64,000 bases of DNA from Pseudonocardia broussonetiae (GCF_013155125.1 NZ_CP053564.1:5835501-5899500), one strand, 5' to 3'; counted from the first letter of the stretch, positions 7,391 through 17,172 are shown. Numbers and translations: made by a program. Notes: generated by a model not told the origin, from the letters alone.

Positions 7391-10048
7391 TCAGAGGAAT
7401 CCGAGCACCCGTCCCCGGGCCACCGCTCCCCGCCGGTTGGTCGCCCCGAGCTTGCGGTAGAGCGCCCGCTCGTGCGTCTTGATCGTGTTGACCGAGAGGC
7501 GGAGCTCCGCAGCGATCTCGGCGTTGGTCATCGTGCTGGCCAGGTACCGCAGGACCGTGCGTTCGCGGTCGGTCAGGTTGTCGGTCCGGCCGGTCCGGCC
7601 GGTGCGCCGGTCGCCGCGGCCGGGAACGCTGTCCATCCGCCGCAGGAGGTCGACCAGGAAGGCGGGCACGGCCGAACCCCGTTCGAGCCGCAGCTCGAGC
7701 AGCGGGCGCAGGACGGCCGCCTCCTCGAGGAGCGGTCCGCGCAGGGCGAACGTGGCTGCCCGGGTCAGCACCTGCTCGATCCGCTCCAGTGCCAGTTCCT
7801 CGTCGTGGTGCGCGAGGGCGAGGGCGGCGTCGAGGACGCCGGTGACGATGCGGGCCCGGGGATGGGCCGAGGGCCGTGCACCGCGCCGCGCCGCGACAGC
7901 GGCCGGGACGTCGCCCAGGACCAGCAGCAGGCGGGCGGAGGCCAGCGGCGTCTCCTCCGGGTCGTCCTCGGCCACGGCGCGAGCGGCCGCCCGGTCTCCG
8001 AGGCGGGCGAGCACGACGGCCTCGGCCGTGCGAAGACGTCGGCGCAGCGGCGACGGCAGATCCGGCACGTCGATCGCCGCAGCCGCGCCGCGCAGGACGG
8101 ACAGGGCCCGCTCGTGGTCTCCCGCCGCCCCGTGGCGCGCAGCCCGGACGAGAGCGGTGAGGACCACGACGTGCGGTTCACCGCTGCCCGCCTCGGCTCG
8201 CACCGCGCGGGTGAGCCAGTCGTCGGCCTCGCCGACGTCGGCCCGGTCGAGGGCGACCCGGGCCATCGTCAGATGGGCGGCGACGACCTGTGCCGGGGCC
8301 TCGAGCCCCGAGGCCGACGCCCGGGCGAGGGCCCGGCGGGCACGGGTCTGCGCCGCGTCCAGGTCACCGCGCTCGCACAGCGACAGGGCGAGGTAGGACG
8401 CCGCTTCGATGTGCGGCAGCGTCGGCGCCGGTGACTCGACGGCGAGCGCCGCCCGGAAGCGGTGCACCGCCGTGTCGAGGTCGTCGTCGAGGAGTGCGGC
8501 CAGACCCAGAGCGCTGTCGACGACGATCGGCACGAGCTCCGTGTCGTCCAGTTCCGATCGGGCGAGCTGCACCGGGTCACGCGGTAGGGCGCGGTACACC
8601 TCGCCCACGAGGTCCCACCGGCCGCGGAGCCGGGCGAACCCGCCCTCGACCAGGCCGATGAGCACCCCGGCACGGGCCGCCCGGACGTCGGAGAGCATCT
8701 CGGTCCCGGCCCGGGCCGCGCTCAGCAGGCCGGCCACGTCGTTGCGGTCACCCTGCACGATCCGCGCGGCGGCGAGACCCAGGGCCAGCTCGACGTGGGT
8801 GACCAGCACCGGGCGCGGGAGGGTGGCGAGCACTGCCTCCAGCTCAGCGGCCTGTCCGCGCAGGACGCGGCCGAGCGCGTGCCGGCCGACCACGACCGCG
8901 GCCAGGGACCAGAGCCGCCCCGCGGTCGCCGAGCGGATCGTCTCCAGGGGCAGGTCGGCGCGGCGGAACCACTCCGCCGCCCGGCGGTGCCGGTCGCGGC
9001 GCCCCTTCTCGGCCGCCGGCCGGGAGCGCACGACGTCGCCGAGCAGCCGGTGCATGCGGTACCAGCGTCCGGGCAGGTCCGCCGTCGGCACGACCAGGTG
9101 CTCGGCCGACAGTTCCGCGAGCAGCTGCTCGCCGTCGGCGACGCCGGTCAGGGCGGCGGCCAGGTCGGCGCAGACCCGGTCCGCCACGCTGATCCGCTCG
9201 AGATGCCGCACCAGCTCCGCGGGCTGCTGGGCCAGCACCTCGTCGATCAGGTAGCCGGCCACGGCGTGGTGATCGCCCGAGAAGGTGTCGAGCACCGTGC
9301 CGTCGTCGGCGCTCCCGGTCAGGTGCAGCGCCGCCAGCCGCAGCGCGGCGGGCCAGCCGTCGGTCCGCTCGACGAGCCGATCCACCCGGGTCCGGTCGAC
9401 CGCCAGGCCGAGCCGGGCGAAGAGGTCGACGGCCTCGTCGGTGCTGAACGCGAGTTCTGCGGCGGGCACCTGCCGGACCGCGCCGGCGATCTTCAACCGC
9501 GTCAGCGGCCACGGTGGGTCGCGGCGGGTCAGCACCAGGAGCGACAGCATCGGCGGCGCCCGCACGACGAGCCGGACCAGCCCCTCGTGCACCGCGGCGG
9601 AGGTGATGCGCTGGAGGTCGTCGAGCACCAGGACGACCGGCTGCTCGACCAGCAGGCTCGCTGCCAGGAACGCAGCGGCCGGGTCCGGGCCGGCCGACGA
9701 GCCCTGCGTGAGCGGGTGCAGCGCCTCGGCCGCGGCGCGTCCGACGACCGTGCGCAGCGCCTCGGCCAGCCGGGACCAGAACGGTACGACGTCGTCGTCG
9801 GGCGGGGAGAGCCCCGCCCAGGCGACGGGTCTGCCGCCAGCTCCGGCTCCGGCCCACGACGCGGCGAGCACGGTCTTGCCCCACCCGGCTGCGGCGGCCA
9901 CGACGGTCACCGGCACCGACCGGTCGGCGGCGAGGTGCGCGTAGAGCCGAGGACGCGGGACCGTCGGCGAGCCCGTCCTGCGTTCGATCCCCAGTGGAGG
10001 ACGGGGCACGGCTGCTCGGACCGTGCTCGGCTGCCGACCCGGCCTCAC
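7391..10048 (-). CDS. MalT-type (LAL) LuxR-family transcriptional regulator 2
   Basis: An 885-residue protein. Walker A is 'AAAGWGKTVLAASW' around residues 52-65, followed by a Walker B-like 'PVVLVLDDLQRI', a long helical repeat region and a C-terminal LuxR HTH ('LTDRERTVLRYLAS', 'NAEIAAELRLSVNTIKTHE'). The GTG start at 10048 is uncertain: an in-frame GTG near 10021 would remove an Arg/Pro-rich leader. It is transcribed in the same direction as its neighbours but diverges clearly from both in the sensor region. A weak operator copy lies 70 bp upstream. The inducer is unknown. Confidence 0.9.
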   Translation of the reverse strand: MRPGRQPSTVRAAVPRPPLGIERRTGSPTVPRPRLYAHLAADRSVPVTVVAAAAGWGKTVLAASWAGAGAGGRPVAWAGLSPPDDDVVPFWSRLAEALRTVVGRAAAEALHPLTQGSSAGPDPAAAFLAASLLVEQPVVLVLDDLQRITSAAVHEGLVRLVVRAPPMLSLLVLTRRDPPWPLTRLKIAGAVRQVPAAELAFSTDEAVDLFARLGLAVDRTRVDRLVERTDGWPAALRLAALHLTGSADDGTVLDTFSGDHHAVAGYLIDEVLAQQPAELVRHLERISVADRVCADLAAALTGVADGEQLLAELSAEHLVVPTADLPGRWYRMHRLLGDVVRSRPAAEKGRRDRHRRAAEWFRRADLPLETIRSATAGRLWSLAAVVVGRHALGRVLRGQAAELEAVLATLPRPVLVTHVELALGLAAARIVQGDRNDVAGLLSAARAGTEMLSDVRAARAGVLIGLVEGGFARLRGRWDLVGEVYRALPRDPVQLARSELDDTELVPIVVDSALGLAALLDDDLDTAVHRFRAALAVESPAPTLPHIEAASYLALSLCERGDLDAAQTRARRALARASASGLEAPAQVVAAHLTMARVALDRADVGEADDWLTRAVRAEAGSGEPHVVVLTALVRAARHGAAGDHERALSVLRGAAAAIDVPDLPSPLRRRLRTAEAVVLARLGDRAAARAVAEDDPEETPLASARLLLVLGDVPAAVAARRGARPSAHPRARIVTGVLDAALALAHHDEELALERIEQVLTRAATFALRGPLLEEAAVLRPLLELRLERGSAVPAFLVDLLRRMDSVPGRGDRRTGRTGRTDNLTDRERTVLRYLASTMTNAEIAAELRLSVNTIKTHERALYRKLGATNRRGAVARGRVLGFL

Positions 10049-10118
10049 CCCGGCTCCTCCGCGGACCGGACGCTGTGCCGGTGCACGCGATCGCCCGGCA
10101 CTGGACTCCGCCCACCGG

Positions 10119-10135
10119 TCTCCGCGACCGGGTGG
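10119..10135. promoter_or_regulatory. Weak inverted-repeat operator, island regulon
   Basis: TCTCCG-CGACC-GGGTGG. It is degenerate in both halves, but sits 70 bp before the LuxR regulator 2 start, close to the commonest spacing seen for the better copies. Confidence 0.35.
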
Positions 10136-10289
10136 TGCGGGGTCCTGGCCGGGTGGATCATCTGCTCAGCCCTCTCCGGTCCGGACGTGGGACCGATCGC
10201 ACGGCCCCCGGGCCCACCGGCGACGGCGAGGTGCGCGCACTCGCCAGGCAGGGGGTCGGCCGGGCACTGCCGGTGACAGGTGGGCGCTC

Positions 10290-12866
10290 TCACCGCAACA
10301 GGCCCAACTCGTGTGCGGTCAGCACTGCCCCGCGCCGGGTCGCCGCCCCCAGCTTGTCGTAGATCGACCGCACGTGGCTCTTGACCGTGTTGACCGAGAC
10401 CGAGAGCTCGTCGGCGATCTCGTCCAGGTTGAGCAACGAGGGCAGCCTGAGCAGGACGTCGTGCTCCCGCGCGGTCAGCGCCAGGCCGGGCGGGCGGGTC
10501 GAGCGTCTCGCCCCGGCCAGTGCGTGCGCCGCGAACCGGGCCCGTTGACCTCCGCCCACGAGCTCGTCGACCAGCAGGGCTCCCACAGGGGCGGAGGCGA
10601 GGACGAAGGGCCGGACCGCGTCCAGTGGCCGGGCCCGGTCCAGGGCGGACCGCAACGCCTCCCGGGCGGCGGGGCGATCGCCGTCCTCGATCGCGGCCTT
10701 CGCCGTCACCAGCCAGGCCTCGACCACGGTCGTCGGGCGGAGCGGACGTGCGCGCGGATCCAGCACCGGTGCGACGGTCGCCCGTGCCGCACGGAACGAT
10801 CCCGCGGCCACCTCCGCCCAGGACCGCATCAGCCGGTTCTCCCAGCGCGCCTCCGCCACCCCGGCCAGGGGCAGGACGGCCGCGGCCGCAGCCCGCGTGT
10901 GGCCCAGCCGCAGCGCGATGCGCTGTTCGAGGACCGCTGCAGCGGCCGCGACGACGGGCGGGAGGTCCGTTCCGCTCACCGCGGCCCGGGCCTGCTGCAG
11001 TTCCAGCAGGCCGGACGACTTCTCACCGGTGTCGTGGAGGGCGGCACCCCGGGCCACCCGCAGGGCGAAGCGGACCGCCGGGTGGACCCTGGCCGAGACG
11101 TTCCGCAGCCCGAGGTCCGCCCAGGCCAGGGCGGCGTCCGGCCGGCCCTGCTCCACGGCGACCAGCGCGGCGACGGCCCGGGCGGACGCCGCCAGACCGG
11201 TCGACTGCCATCCCCGGTCGGACACCTCCTCGCAGGCGGCCGTCGCGACGGCCGCCGCCTCGACCAGGTCGCCCTCGGTCCACGCGCCGACCGCGAGGGC
11301 GTACAGGCACTGGGCCTCGAGCAGCGGCAGCTCGAGCCGGCGGGCGCTCGCGAGGGACGCGGTGAGGTCGGCGCGGGCGGAGGCGAACGCCCCCGTCGCG
11401 ATCCCGGCCGAGCCGCGGCCGGCACGGGCCAGCGCGGCGAGCGAGGGGTTCTCGGGCACGGGCTCGACGGGCGGGACGGACGCGTCGAGCCCGGCCAACC
11501 GCTCGATCGCGGTCAGCAGCGCGGCGAGATCGGTCCCCGTCGCGGGTCGACCCGACAGCCGCGCGTGCCGCAGGTGCTCCGCGACCGCCGGGGTGTCGCC
11601 CTTCTCGAGGTCGACCTGGGCGGCGAGGACGCAGCGCCACACCTCGACAGCCGGCTCGTGCCCGGCGGTGTCCAGCACGGCGCGCAGCACGCCGTGCTCA
11701 CCGGCGGCGACCAGTTCGGCCCCGCGCTGCCCCAGCATCTCCGCGAGCAGCCCCGCGTCCCCGGTGGCACCGGCGTGCCGGACCGCCTCCGCGGGGTGCC
11801 CCCGACGATCCCACCAGAGCGCGGCCTTCCGGTGCAGCGCCGCGGTCGCGTCGTCGCCGCGGCGGCGCAGGTCGGCGACGAAGTGGGTGCGGAGGAGCTC
11901 CTGGACGTGGTAGTCGGCCCCCTCCGGCCCGGTGCGGGTGACCAGGCCGAGGTCGTGTTCCAGATCGTGCAGCAGGACGGCGGCGTCGTCGCGGCCGCAC
12001 AGCTCCACGGCGAGGGCGGCGGGGATCGGGTCGACGATGCTCGTGCGACGCAGCACGTCCCGGTGCTCCTCCGTGATCCCGGCCAGCACCTCCCCCATCA
12101 GGTAGTCCGCCACGGCCCTCTCGTCACCCGAGAAGGCCGCCAGGAACGCATCGGGATCGGGGTGCTCGCTCAGCGAGCGGGCTGCGAGCCGCACCCCGGC
12201 GACCCACCCGCCGGTGCGCTCGTGCAACAGCCCGCACTGCTCCGGTGTGAGGCGCAGGCCGCTGCGGCGCAGCAGGTCCGCCGATTCGGCCGCGGAGAAG
12301 CGGAGGTGCTCCGCCCGCAGTTCGACGAGCTCGTCCTCCAGGCGTAGCCGGGCCAGCGGGAACGGGGGGTCCAGCCGACCGGCCAGGACCAGCTGCACCT
12401 GCGGGAGGCGGGCCCGCACGACCATGCGCAGGTGGTCCACCACGGGCGCGCTGTGCAGGTGGTGGGCGTCGTCGAGTACCAGGCGCAGTGGCTGCGGCAG
12501 CGCGGCGAGGCCGAGCAGGAGGTCGTCGAGGAAGTCCATCTCCACGGTGGTCCGGGAGGCGACGAGCCGCCTCAGCCTGCTCGACGGCGGCACCGCCGCG
12601 CACGCGCACAGGGCCGCCAGCACCGCGGTCCACAGCCGGGACGGGTCGTCGTGCTCCTCGTCCAACGACACCCACGCCGCCGGCACGCCCGGGTCCCGGA
12701 CGATCCAGTCCGCGAGGAGCAGGGACTTGCCGTAGCCCGCCGGGGCGGTGACCAGCGTGAGTGCACTGGTGGCTGCGGAGTCGAGGACGGCCCGCAACGA
12801 CGGGCGGGTCACCAGGTCGCGTGGCAGCGCGGGCGGGGTCAGCGTGGACCGCGCGACGTCACGCAT
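10290..12866 (-). CDS. MalT-type (LAL) LuxR-family transcriptional regulator 3
   Basis: An 858-residue protein with Walker A 'APAGYGKSLLLADW' from residue 41, Walker B 'PLRLVLDDAHHL', a helical sensor region, and a C-terminal HTH ('LTAREHDVLLRL', 'LDEIADELSVSVNTVKSHV'). Its HTH recognition helix is nearly identical to that of regulator 1 (4779-7313), so the two probably read similar DNA sites; regulator 2 differs more. I chose the ATG at 12866 because the NTPase domain follows and the region further upstream has no conserved residues. No clear island operator was found before this gene. Confidence 0.9.
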   Translation of the reverse strand: MRDVARSTLTPPALPRDLVTRPSLRAVLDSAATSALTLVTAPAGYGKSLLLADWIVRDPGVPAAWVSLDEEHDDPSRLWTAVLAALCACAAVPPSSRLRRLVASRTTVEMDFLDDLLLGLAALPQPLRLVLDDAHHLHSAPVVDHLRMVVRARLPQVQLVLAGRLDPPFPLARLRLEDELVELRAEHLRFSAAESADLLRRSGLRLTPEQCGLLHERTGGWVAGVRLAARSLSEHPDPDAFLAAFSGDERAVADYLMGEVLAGITEEHRDVLRRTSIVDPIPAALAVELCGRDDAAVLLHDLEHDLGLVTRTGPEGADYHVQELLRTHFVADLRRRGDDATAALHRKAALWWDRRGHPAEAVRHAGATGDAGLLAEMLGQRGAELVAAGEHGVLRAVLDTAGHEPAVEVWRCVLAAQVDLEKGDTPAVAEHLRHARLSGRPATGTDLAALLTAIERLAGLDASVPPVEPVPENPSLAALARAGRGSAGIATGAFASARADLTASLASARRLELPLLEAQCLYALAVGAWTEGDLVEAAAVATAACEEVSDRGWQSTGLAASARAVAALVAVEQGRPDAALAWADLGLRNVSARVHPAVRFALRVARGAALHDTGEKSSGLLELQQARAAVSGTDLPPVVAAAAAVLEQRIALRLGHTRAAAAAVLPLAGVAEARWENRLMRSWAEVAAGSFRAARATVAPVLDPRARPLRPTTVVEAWLVTAKAAIEDGDRPAAREALRSALDRARPLDAVRPFVLASAPVGALLVDELVGGGQRARFAAHALAGARRSTRPPGLALTAREHDVLLRLPSLLNLDEIADELSVSVNTVKSHVRSIYDKLGAATRRGAVLTAHELGLLR

Positions 12867-13012
12867 CGCCACCTCCCGTTCCGCTCGGTCCTGCTCTCCA
12901 GGCTCGCACCGACCGCGGGGACCGCCTAGGGCCGTCCGGACGCTGATCGGTCCGTGAGAGGCCCGAACCGTCCCGGGCACGCACTGCGGGAACGGGGCCC
13001 GCAACGGCCGGA

Positions 13013-13315
13013 TCACGGCGCGCACGAGGGGGCCACTGCCTGGTCGAGGATGACGACCAACCGCGCCAGCAGCTGCTCGCCCTCTCCGACGCTGATCACC
13101 CCGTGCTGCTCGGCGGCACGGATCTCGACCCGGAGCATGCCGGCGAAGTCGTCGGCCCACCGGGCGGACAGCCGCGCCGTCGATGCCGCGGTGACCCGTG
13201 CGCCGCGAGGGTGGTACCGGTCCGGCTCGCCGAACCGCTGCGCGGCCGGCAGCCGGTGGGCCGGCAGCCGGTGGGCCGCCCGCCGGACGCTCAGGTCGTC
13301 CGTGTCGTCGATCAT
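13013..13315 (-). CDS. Hypothetical 100-residue soluble protein
   Basis: The ATG at 13315 opens a hydrophilic protein with an acidic N-terminus ('MIDDTDDLSVRRAA') and a C-terminal amphipathic helical half ('GEGEQLLARLVVILDQAV'). A 15-bp direct duplication at 13246-13275 repeats 'AHRLP' in frame. No family is recognised. It lies between LuxR regulator 3 and an AI-2E permease. Confidence 0.55.
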   Translation of the reverse strand: MIDDTDDLSVRRAAHRLPAHRLPAAQRFGEPDRYHPRGARVTAASTARLSARWADDFAGMLRVEIRAAEQHGVISVGEGEQLLARLVVILDQAVAPSCAP

Positions 13316-13360
13316 CCTCGCTCCTCCCCGCGAACGGTGGCTGCTCTCAGACCCTGTGGG

Positions 13361-14578
13361 TCACGACGGCACCGCCTCGTCACCCTGCCGGTGCCGTCGG
13401 TGCCAGGGGCGGTGCGGCGGCGTCGACCCGTCGCGGGCGGCGCCGAGCCCGGCCACGGCGTCCGGCGCCGGCTCGGCGGCGTCGTGCGCCGGCGGCGACT
13501 CGCACAGGAAGGCGTGCGCCCAGCGGGCCCGCGGGTCGATGTCGACCAGCAGGGACTTGGCCAACAGGGTCAGCGGGATCGCCAGCACCGCCCCCAGCGG
13601 TCCGAGCAACCACGCCCAGAACACGAGGGACAGGAAGGTGACCGTCATGGACAGCCCGACGGCGTCCCCGACGAACCGGGGCTGGATCAGCGATTGCACC
13701 ACGAAGTTGAGGACGCAGTAGACGAGGATGACGAGCAGCATCCGGTCCGGTCCGTGCACGAGCAGGGCGAGCAGCGCCGGCGGCACGACGCCGATGAGGA
13801 ACCCGATGTTGGGGATGTAGTTCGTGACGAACGCCAGCACTCCCCAGGTGACCGCGAGCGGCACGCCCATGAACAGCAGCGCGATGGTGTCCAGTACTCC
13901 GACGATGAGCCCGAAGACCGTGGAGACCACCAGGTACTGGCGGGTGTTGCGGGCGAAGCCGACGAGCGCCCCGGCCACCGAGGGCCGGTCGGCGGCGACG
14001 ATCGCGATCCGGTCGCGCGTGGACCCGGTCTCGACGCTGAGGAAGAGCAGCAGCGTCAGCAGGAAGATCAGGTTGCTGGCCAGTCCGGCGATACCGCTCA
14101 GCACGGCGACCGCCGCCTGCGTGACCTTGCCCAGGTCCAGCGATTCGACCACCCGTCGCAGCTCGGCGGGTTCGACCCCGAACCTCTCGAGCAGCGAGGT
14201 CGCCGATCCGACCGACTCGCGACCGGCGACCGCGTACTCGGGCAGCGCCGAGGCCAGGCGGGCGGCGGAGACGACCACGCACAGGGCCATCGCCAGGACC
14301 ACGGCGTAGACCGCCACCGCCAGCGCCGCGGTCGCGGCCCACGCGGGCCAGCCGTGGTCACGCAGCTTGCCGAGCACCGGGGCCAGGGCGATGACGATCA
14401 CCATGGCGAGGAACACCGGCCCGATGAACCAGGCGAGCGAGCGGATCCCGGCCGCGGCCACGACGGCGGCGGCGACACCGAGCAGGACGACGAGGCCGCG
14501 CGGTATGCCGATCCTGCCCAGGGGGGACCGCCCGTCGGCCGCGGCCGGACCGGGGGCTGCCGTTCCTGATGTCGTCAC
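13361..14578 (-). CDS. AI-2E family (PerM-like) permease 1
   Basis: A 405-residue polytopic membrane protein. It has the family's N-terminal helix pair, a large periplasmic-like loop, and the conserved C-terminal core with 'NYIPNIGFLIGVVPPALLAL', 'QSLIQPRFVG' and 'GPLGAVLAIPLTLLAKSLL'. Members have been linked to AI-2 export, Na+/H+ antiport and general stress efflux, so the substrate cannot be assigned. I chose the GTG at 14578 because the longer open frame would read through the operator at 14613-14629. A paralogue lies at 26101-27348. Confidence 0.88.
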   Translation of the reverse strand: MTTSGTAAPGPAAADGRSPLGRIGIPRGLVVLLGVAAAVVAAAGIRSLAWFIGPVFLAMVIVIALAPVLGKLRDHGWPAWAATAALAVAVYAVVLAMALCVVVSAARLASALPEYAVAGRESVGSATSLLERFGVEPAELRRVVESLDLGKVTQAAVAVLSGIAGLASNLIFLLTLLLFLSVETGSTRDRIAIVAADRPSVAGALVGFARNTRQYLVVSTVFGLIVGVLDTIALLFMGVPLAVTWGVLAFVTNYIPNIGFLIGVVPPALLALLVHGPDRMLLVILVYCVLNFVVQSLIQPRFVGDAVGLSMTVTFLSLVFWAWLLGPLGAVLAIPLTLLAKSLLVDIDPRARWAHAFLCESPPAHDAAEPAPDAVAGLGAARDGSTPPHRPWHRRHRQGDEAVPS

Positions 14579-14612
14579 GGGGTGAACCTGGCGCGGATCG
14601 CCCGGCTCCGCG

Positions 14613-14629
14613 TCACCCGCAGGGGGTGA
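14613..14629. promoter_or_regulatory. Perfect inverted-repeat operator, island regulon
   Basis: TCACCC-GCAGG-GGGTGA, flanked by G and C so that the arms reach 7 bp. It lies 34 bp before the AI-2E permease 1 start. Confidence 0.7.
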
Positions 14630-14649
14630 CACCACGGGGCCCCGCGCAC

Positions 14650-15054
14650 TCACGTCCGGTGGTCCGGTCGCTGTGCGGGCCGCCTCTTGTGGTGCTCCGC
14701 GCAGAGGACGTCACGCTTGAGCACCTCGTACTCCGGCGCGGTGATGGCGCCGCTGTCGAGCAGGCGCTTCGCCGCCGCGATCTGGTCCGCCGGTCCCGGG
14801 CGGGCGGCCTCCCGCGCGCGCCGCCGCTCGACCATCCCGCTGCCCTGCGTCGCCAGGTAGCTGAGCAGCCCGACGTAGGGGAAGAAGACCAGGAACACCG
14901 TCCAGCTCGCCTTCGCCGCGCCGGGGCTGTCCCGGCGGATCACGTCGCCGAGGACCAGGACGACCAACCAGCACCAGACCCCCACCACGACGAGGATCAG
15001 CGCCACCCAGACCAGCTCGAGCACCAGGGGCCCGTCGTCCACTGCGAACGCCAT
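14650..15054 (-). CDS. PLDc_N/SHOCT small membrane protein (copy 1)
   Basis: A 134-residue protein. Two N-terminal membrane helices match the PLDc_N (phospholipase D nuclease N-terminal) domain, with 'WTVFLVFFPYVGLLSYL' in the second. The C-terminal SHOCT motif reads 'AKRLLDSGAITAPEYEVLK'. SHOCT tails are thought to mediate oligomerisation; the family is common in stress loci and has no catalytic residues. A paralogue with the same architecture lies at 23580-24023. An operator is 72 bp upstream. Confidence 0.85.
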   Translation of the reverse strand: MAFAVDDGPLVLELVWVALILVVVGVWCWLVVLVLGDVIRRDSPGAAKASWTVFLVFFPYVGLLSYLATQGSGMVERRRAREAARPGPADQIAAAKRLLDSGAITAPEYEVLKRDVLCAEHHKRRPAQRPDHRT

Positions 15055-15126
15055 CGTCTTCCGGTCTCCTCTGCGGGTGGGTCGGCACGCGGGCCGCCAG
15101 GGTCACCGGCCGGGTGCGGCGTGCGC

Positions 15127-15143
15127 CCACCCGCACGGGGTGA
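15127..15143. promoter_or_regulatory. Inverted-repeat operator, island regulon
   Basis: CCACCC-GCACG-GGGTGA. It is 72 bp before the PLDc_N/SHOCT gene on the minus strand. Confidence 0.6.
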
Positions 15144-15200
15144 ACCTCCCCGGGTCGGGTCCCGTCGTCGGTCGGACGTGCTCCACCTCCGCGACTCCGC

Positions 15201-15217
15201 TCATCCCTGCTGGGCGA
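15201..15217. promoter_or_regulatory. Inverted-repeat operator, island regulon
   Basis: TCATCC-CTGCT-GGGCGA. It is 102 bp before the SulP transporter start; with the copy at 15127 it gives each divergent gene its own site. Confidence 0.6.
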
Positions 15218-15319
15218 TGCGACGCCGGCGGTGCGCCGACACTCTCGCCGCCGTGCCAGGAGCGGAGCGTCGGCGGGGAGAACACGCATGAGTGACGAGC
15301 GCGCGACCGCGGCCGCCCC

Positions 15320-17080
15320 GTGAGCACGCCGAGGACCGCCTCGACCCGGCGGGCACCGAAGCGGCTGGCCGCCGTCGCCCCGGGGCTGGCCGGGCTGGCG
15401 GACTACCAGGTGCGCTGGCTGCCCAAGGACCTGGTCGCCGGGCTGGTCCTGACCGCGCTGCTCGTGCCGCAGGGCATGGCGTACGCCGAGCTGGCCGGCC
15501 TGCCTGCGATCACCGGGCTGTACACGTCGATCCTGTGCCTGCTCGGCTACGCGGTGTTCGGGCCGTCCCGCATCCTGGTGCTCGGACCCGACTCCTCGCT
15601 CGGTCCGATGATCGCGGCGACGATCCTCCCGCTGGCCGGCGCGAACGGCGACCCGGCACGCGCGGTCGCGCTCGCCTCGGCACTCGCGCTGCTGACGGGC
15701 ACCATCAGCGTCCTGGCCGGCGTCGGTGGGCTCGGCTTCGTGGCCGACCTGATCTCCCGGCCCACGATGATCGGCTACCTCAACGGGCTCGCGCTCACCA
15801 TCTTCGTCAGCCAGCTGCCCAAGCTGTTCGGGTTCTCGGTCGACGCGTCGGGCTTCCTCGGTGAGGTCACCGGACTGGTGGCCGGCATCGCGCGCGGCGA
15901 GACCGTCCCCGCGGCGCTGGTTGTCGGCGCCGCCGGACTGGCCGCGATCCTGGCGCTGCAGCGGCTGCTGCCGAAGGTGCCGGCGATCCTCGTGGTGGTC
16001 GTCCTCTCGATCACCGCCACGGCGGTCCTCGGTCTCGACGAGCGCGGCGTCGACGTCGTCGGCATCCTGCCGGCGGGTTTCCCCCCGCTGACGATCCCGG
16101 ACGTCACCCTGTCCGACCTCACGCTGCTGCTGGCCGGGGCGCTGGGGATCGCGGTGGTGTCGGTGGCCGACACGATCTCCACGGCCTCGGCGTTCGCGGC
16201 CCGCGCCGGGCGCACCGTGCAGGGCGGCCGGGAGATGACCGCGATCGGCGCGTCGAACCTCGCTGCCGGGCTGTTCGGCGGCTTCCCGGTGAGCACCAGC
16301 AGCTCGCGCACCGCGGTGGCCGAGCAGGCCGGGGCCAAGAGCCAGCTCACGGGGATCGTCGGCGCCGTGGCGATCACGCTGATCCTGCTCTTCGCCCCGG
16401 GCCTGCTGCGGGACCTCCCGCAGCCGACGCTGGCCGCGGTCGTGATCGCCGCGTCACTGAGCCTCGCCGACTGGCGGGGGACCGTGCGGCTGCACCGGCA
16501 GCGGCGCACCGAGTTCACCCTGTCGATCGCGGCGTTCCTGGGCGTGGTCGCGCTCGGCGTGCTGCCCGGCATAGCCCTGGCCGTGGCGCTGTCCATCGGC
16601 AACGTCTTCCGGCGCGCCTGGTGGCCCTACCAGACCGTGCTCGGCCGGGTGCCGGACCTGCCCGGCTTCCACGACGTGCACAGCTACCCGCACGCCGAGC
16701 GGCTGCCCGGGTGCGTGATCGTCCGGTTCGACGCCCCGCTCTTCTTCGCCAACACCCGCACCTTCCGCGAGCGGGTGCAGGCGCTGGCCGCAGGAGACCC
16801 CGGGCTGCGCTGGGTGGTGGTGGCCGCCGAGCCGATCACCGACGTCGACACCACGGCGGCCGACATGCTCCACGACCTCGACGTCTGGCTCAACGAGCGG
16901 GAGGTGCACCTGGTCTTCGCCGAGATGAAGGACCCCGTCCGGGAGAAGATCGACCGCTACGAGCTGCTCGGCACCATCGATCCCTCGCACTTCTACCCCA
17001 CCGTCGACGCTGCGGTGACCGCGTACCGGGAGCTGACCGGAGCGGGTTGGCGCCCGGCCGCGGCGGGAGCGGGCGACTGA
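15320..17080 (+). CDS. SulP-family anion transporter with C-terminal STAS domain
   Basis: A 586-residue protein. The SulP membrane core carries the family signature 'LLVPQGMAYAELAGLPAITG' and continues through about ten to twelve helices. A cytoplasmic STAS domain starts near residue 455 ('VRFDAPLFFANTRTFRERV') and includes 'DVDTTAADML'. SulP proteins move sulfate, bicarbonate or dicarboxylates, and the sequence does not decide which. No carbonic anhydrase or cysteine-biosynthesis gene is adjacent. The GTG start at 15320 is the first in frame before the conserved N-terminus. Confidence 0.92.
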   Translation: MSTPRTASTRRAPKRLAAVAPGLAGLADYQVRWLPKDLVAGLVLTALLVPQGMAYAELAGLPAITGLYTSILCLLGYAVFGPSRILVLGPDSSLGPMIAATILPLAGANGDPARAVALASALALLTGTISVLAGVGGLGFVADLISRPTMIGYLNGLALTIFVSQLPKLFGFSVDASGFLGEVTGLVAGIARGETVPAALVVGAAGLAAILALQRLLPKVPAILVVVVLSITATAVLGLDERGVDVVGILPAGFPPLTIPDVTLSDLTLLLAGALGIAVVSVADTISTASAFAARAGRTVQGGREMTAIGASNLAAGLFGGFPVSTSSSRTAVAEQAGAKSQLTGIVGAVAITLILLFAPGLLRDLPQPTLAAVVIAASLSLADWRGTVRLHRQRRTEFTLSIAAFLGVVALGVLPGIALAVALSIGNVFRRAWWPYQTVLGRVPDLPGFHDVHSYPHAERLPGCVIVRFDAPLFFANTRTFRERVQALAAGDPGLRWVVVAAEPITDVDTTAADMLHDLDVWLNEREVHLVFAEMKDPVREKIDRYELLGTIDPSHFYPTVDAAVTAYRELTGAGWRPAAAGAGD

Positions 17081-17086
17081 CCGATG

Positions 17087-17103
17087 TCGTCCTGTTCGGG
17101 TGG
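17087..17103. promoter_or_regulatory. Inverted-repeat operator, island regulon
   Basis: TCGTCC-TGTTC-GGGTGG. It ends 69 bp before the DUF3040 gene. Confidence 0.5.
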
Positions 17104-17172
17104 TGACCGGCACCACGACCGCGGCTTGGCTGGGGCTGCGCGGGCCCGGAACCCGTGGGCGGGAGGGGTGCG

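Noticed and set aside
10023..12347. A 774-codon plus-strand open frame opposite LuxR regulator 3
   Set aside because: The composition (Arg, Gly, Gln, His rich, no hydrophobic core) is typical of antisense shadows, and no domain is visible.
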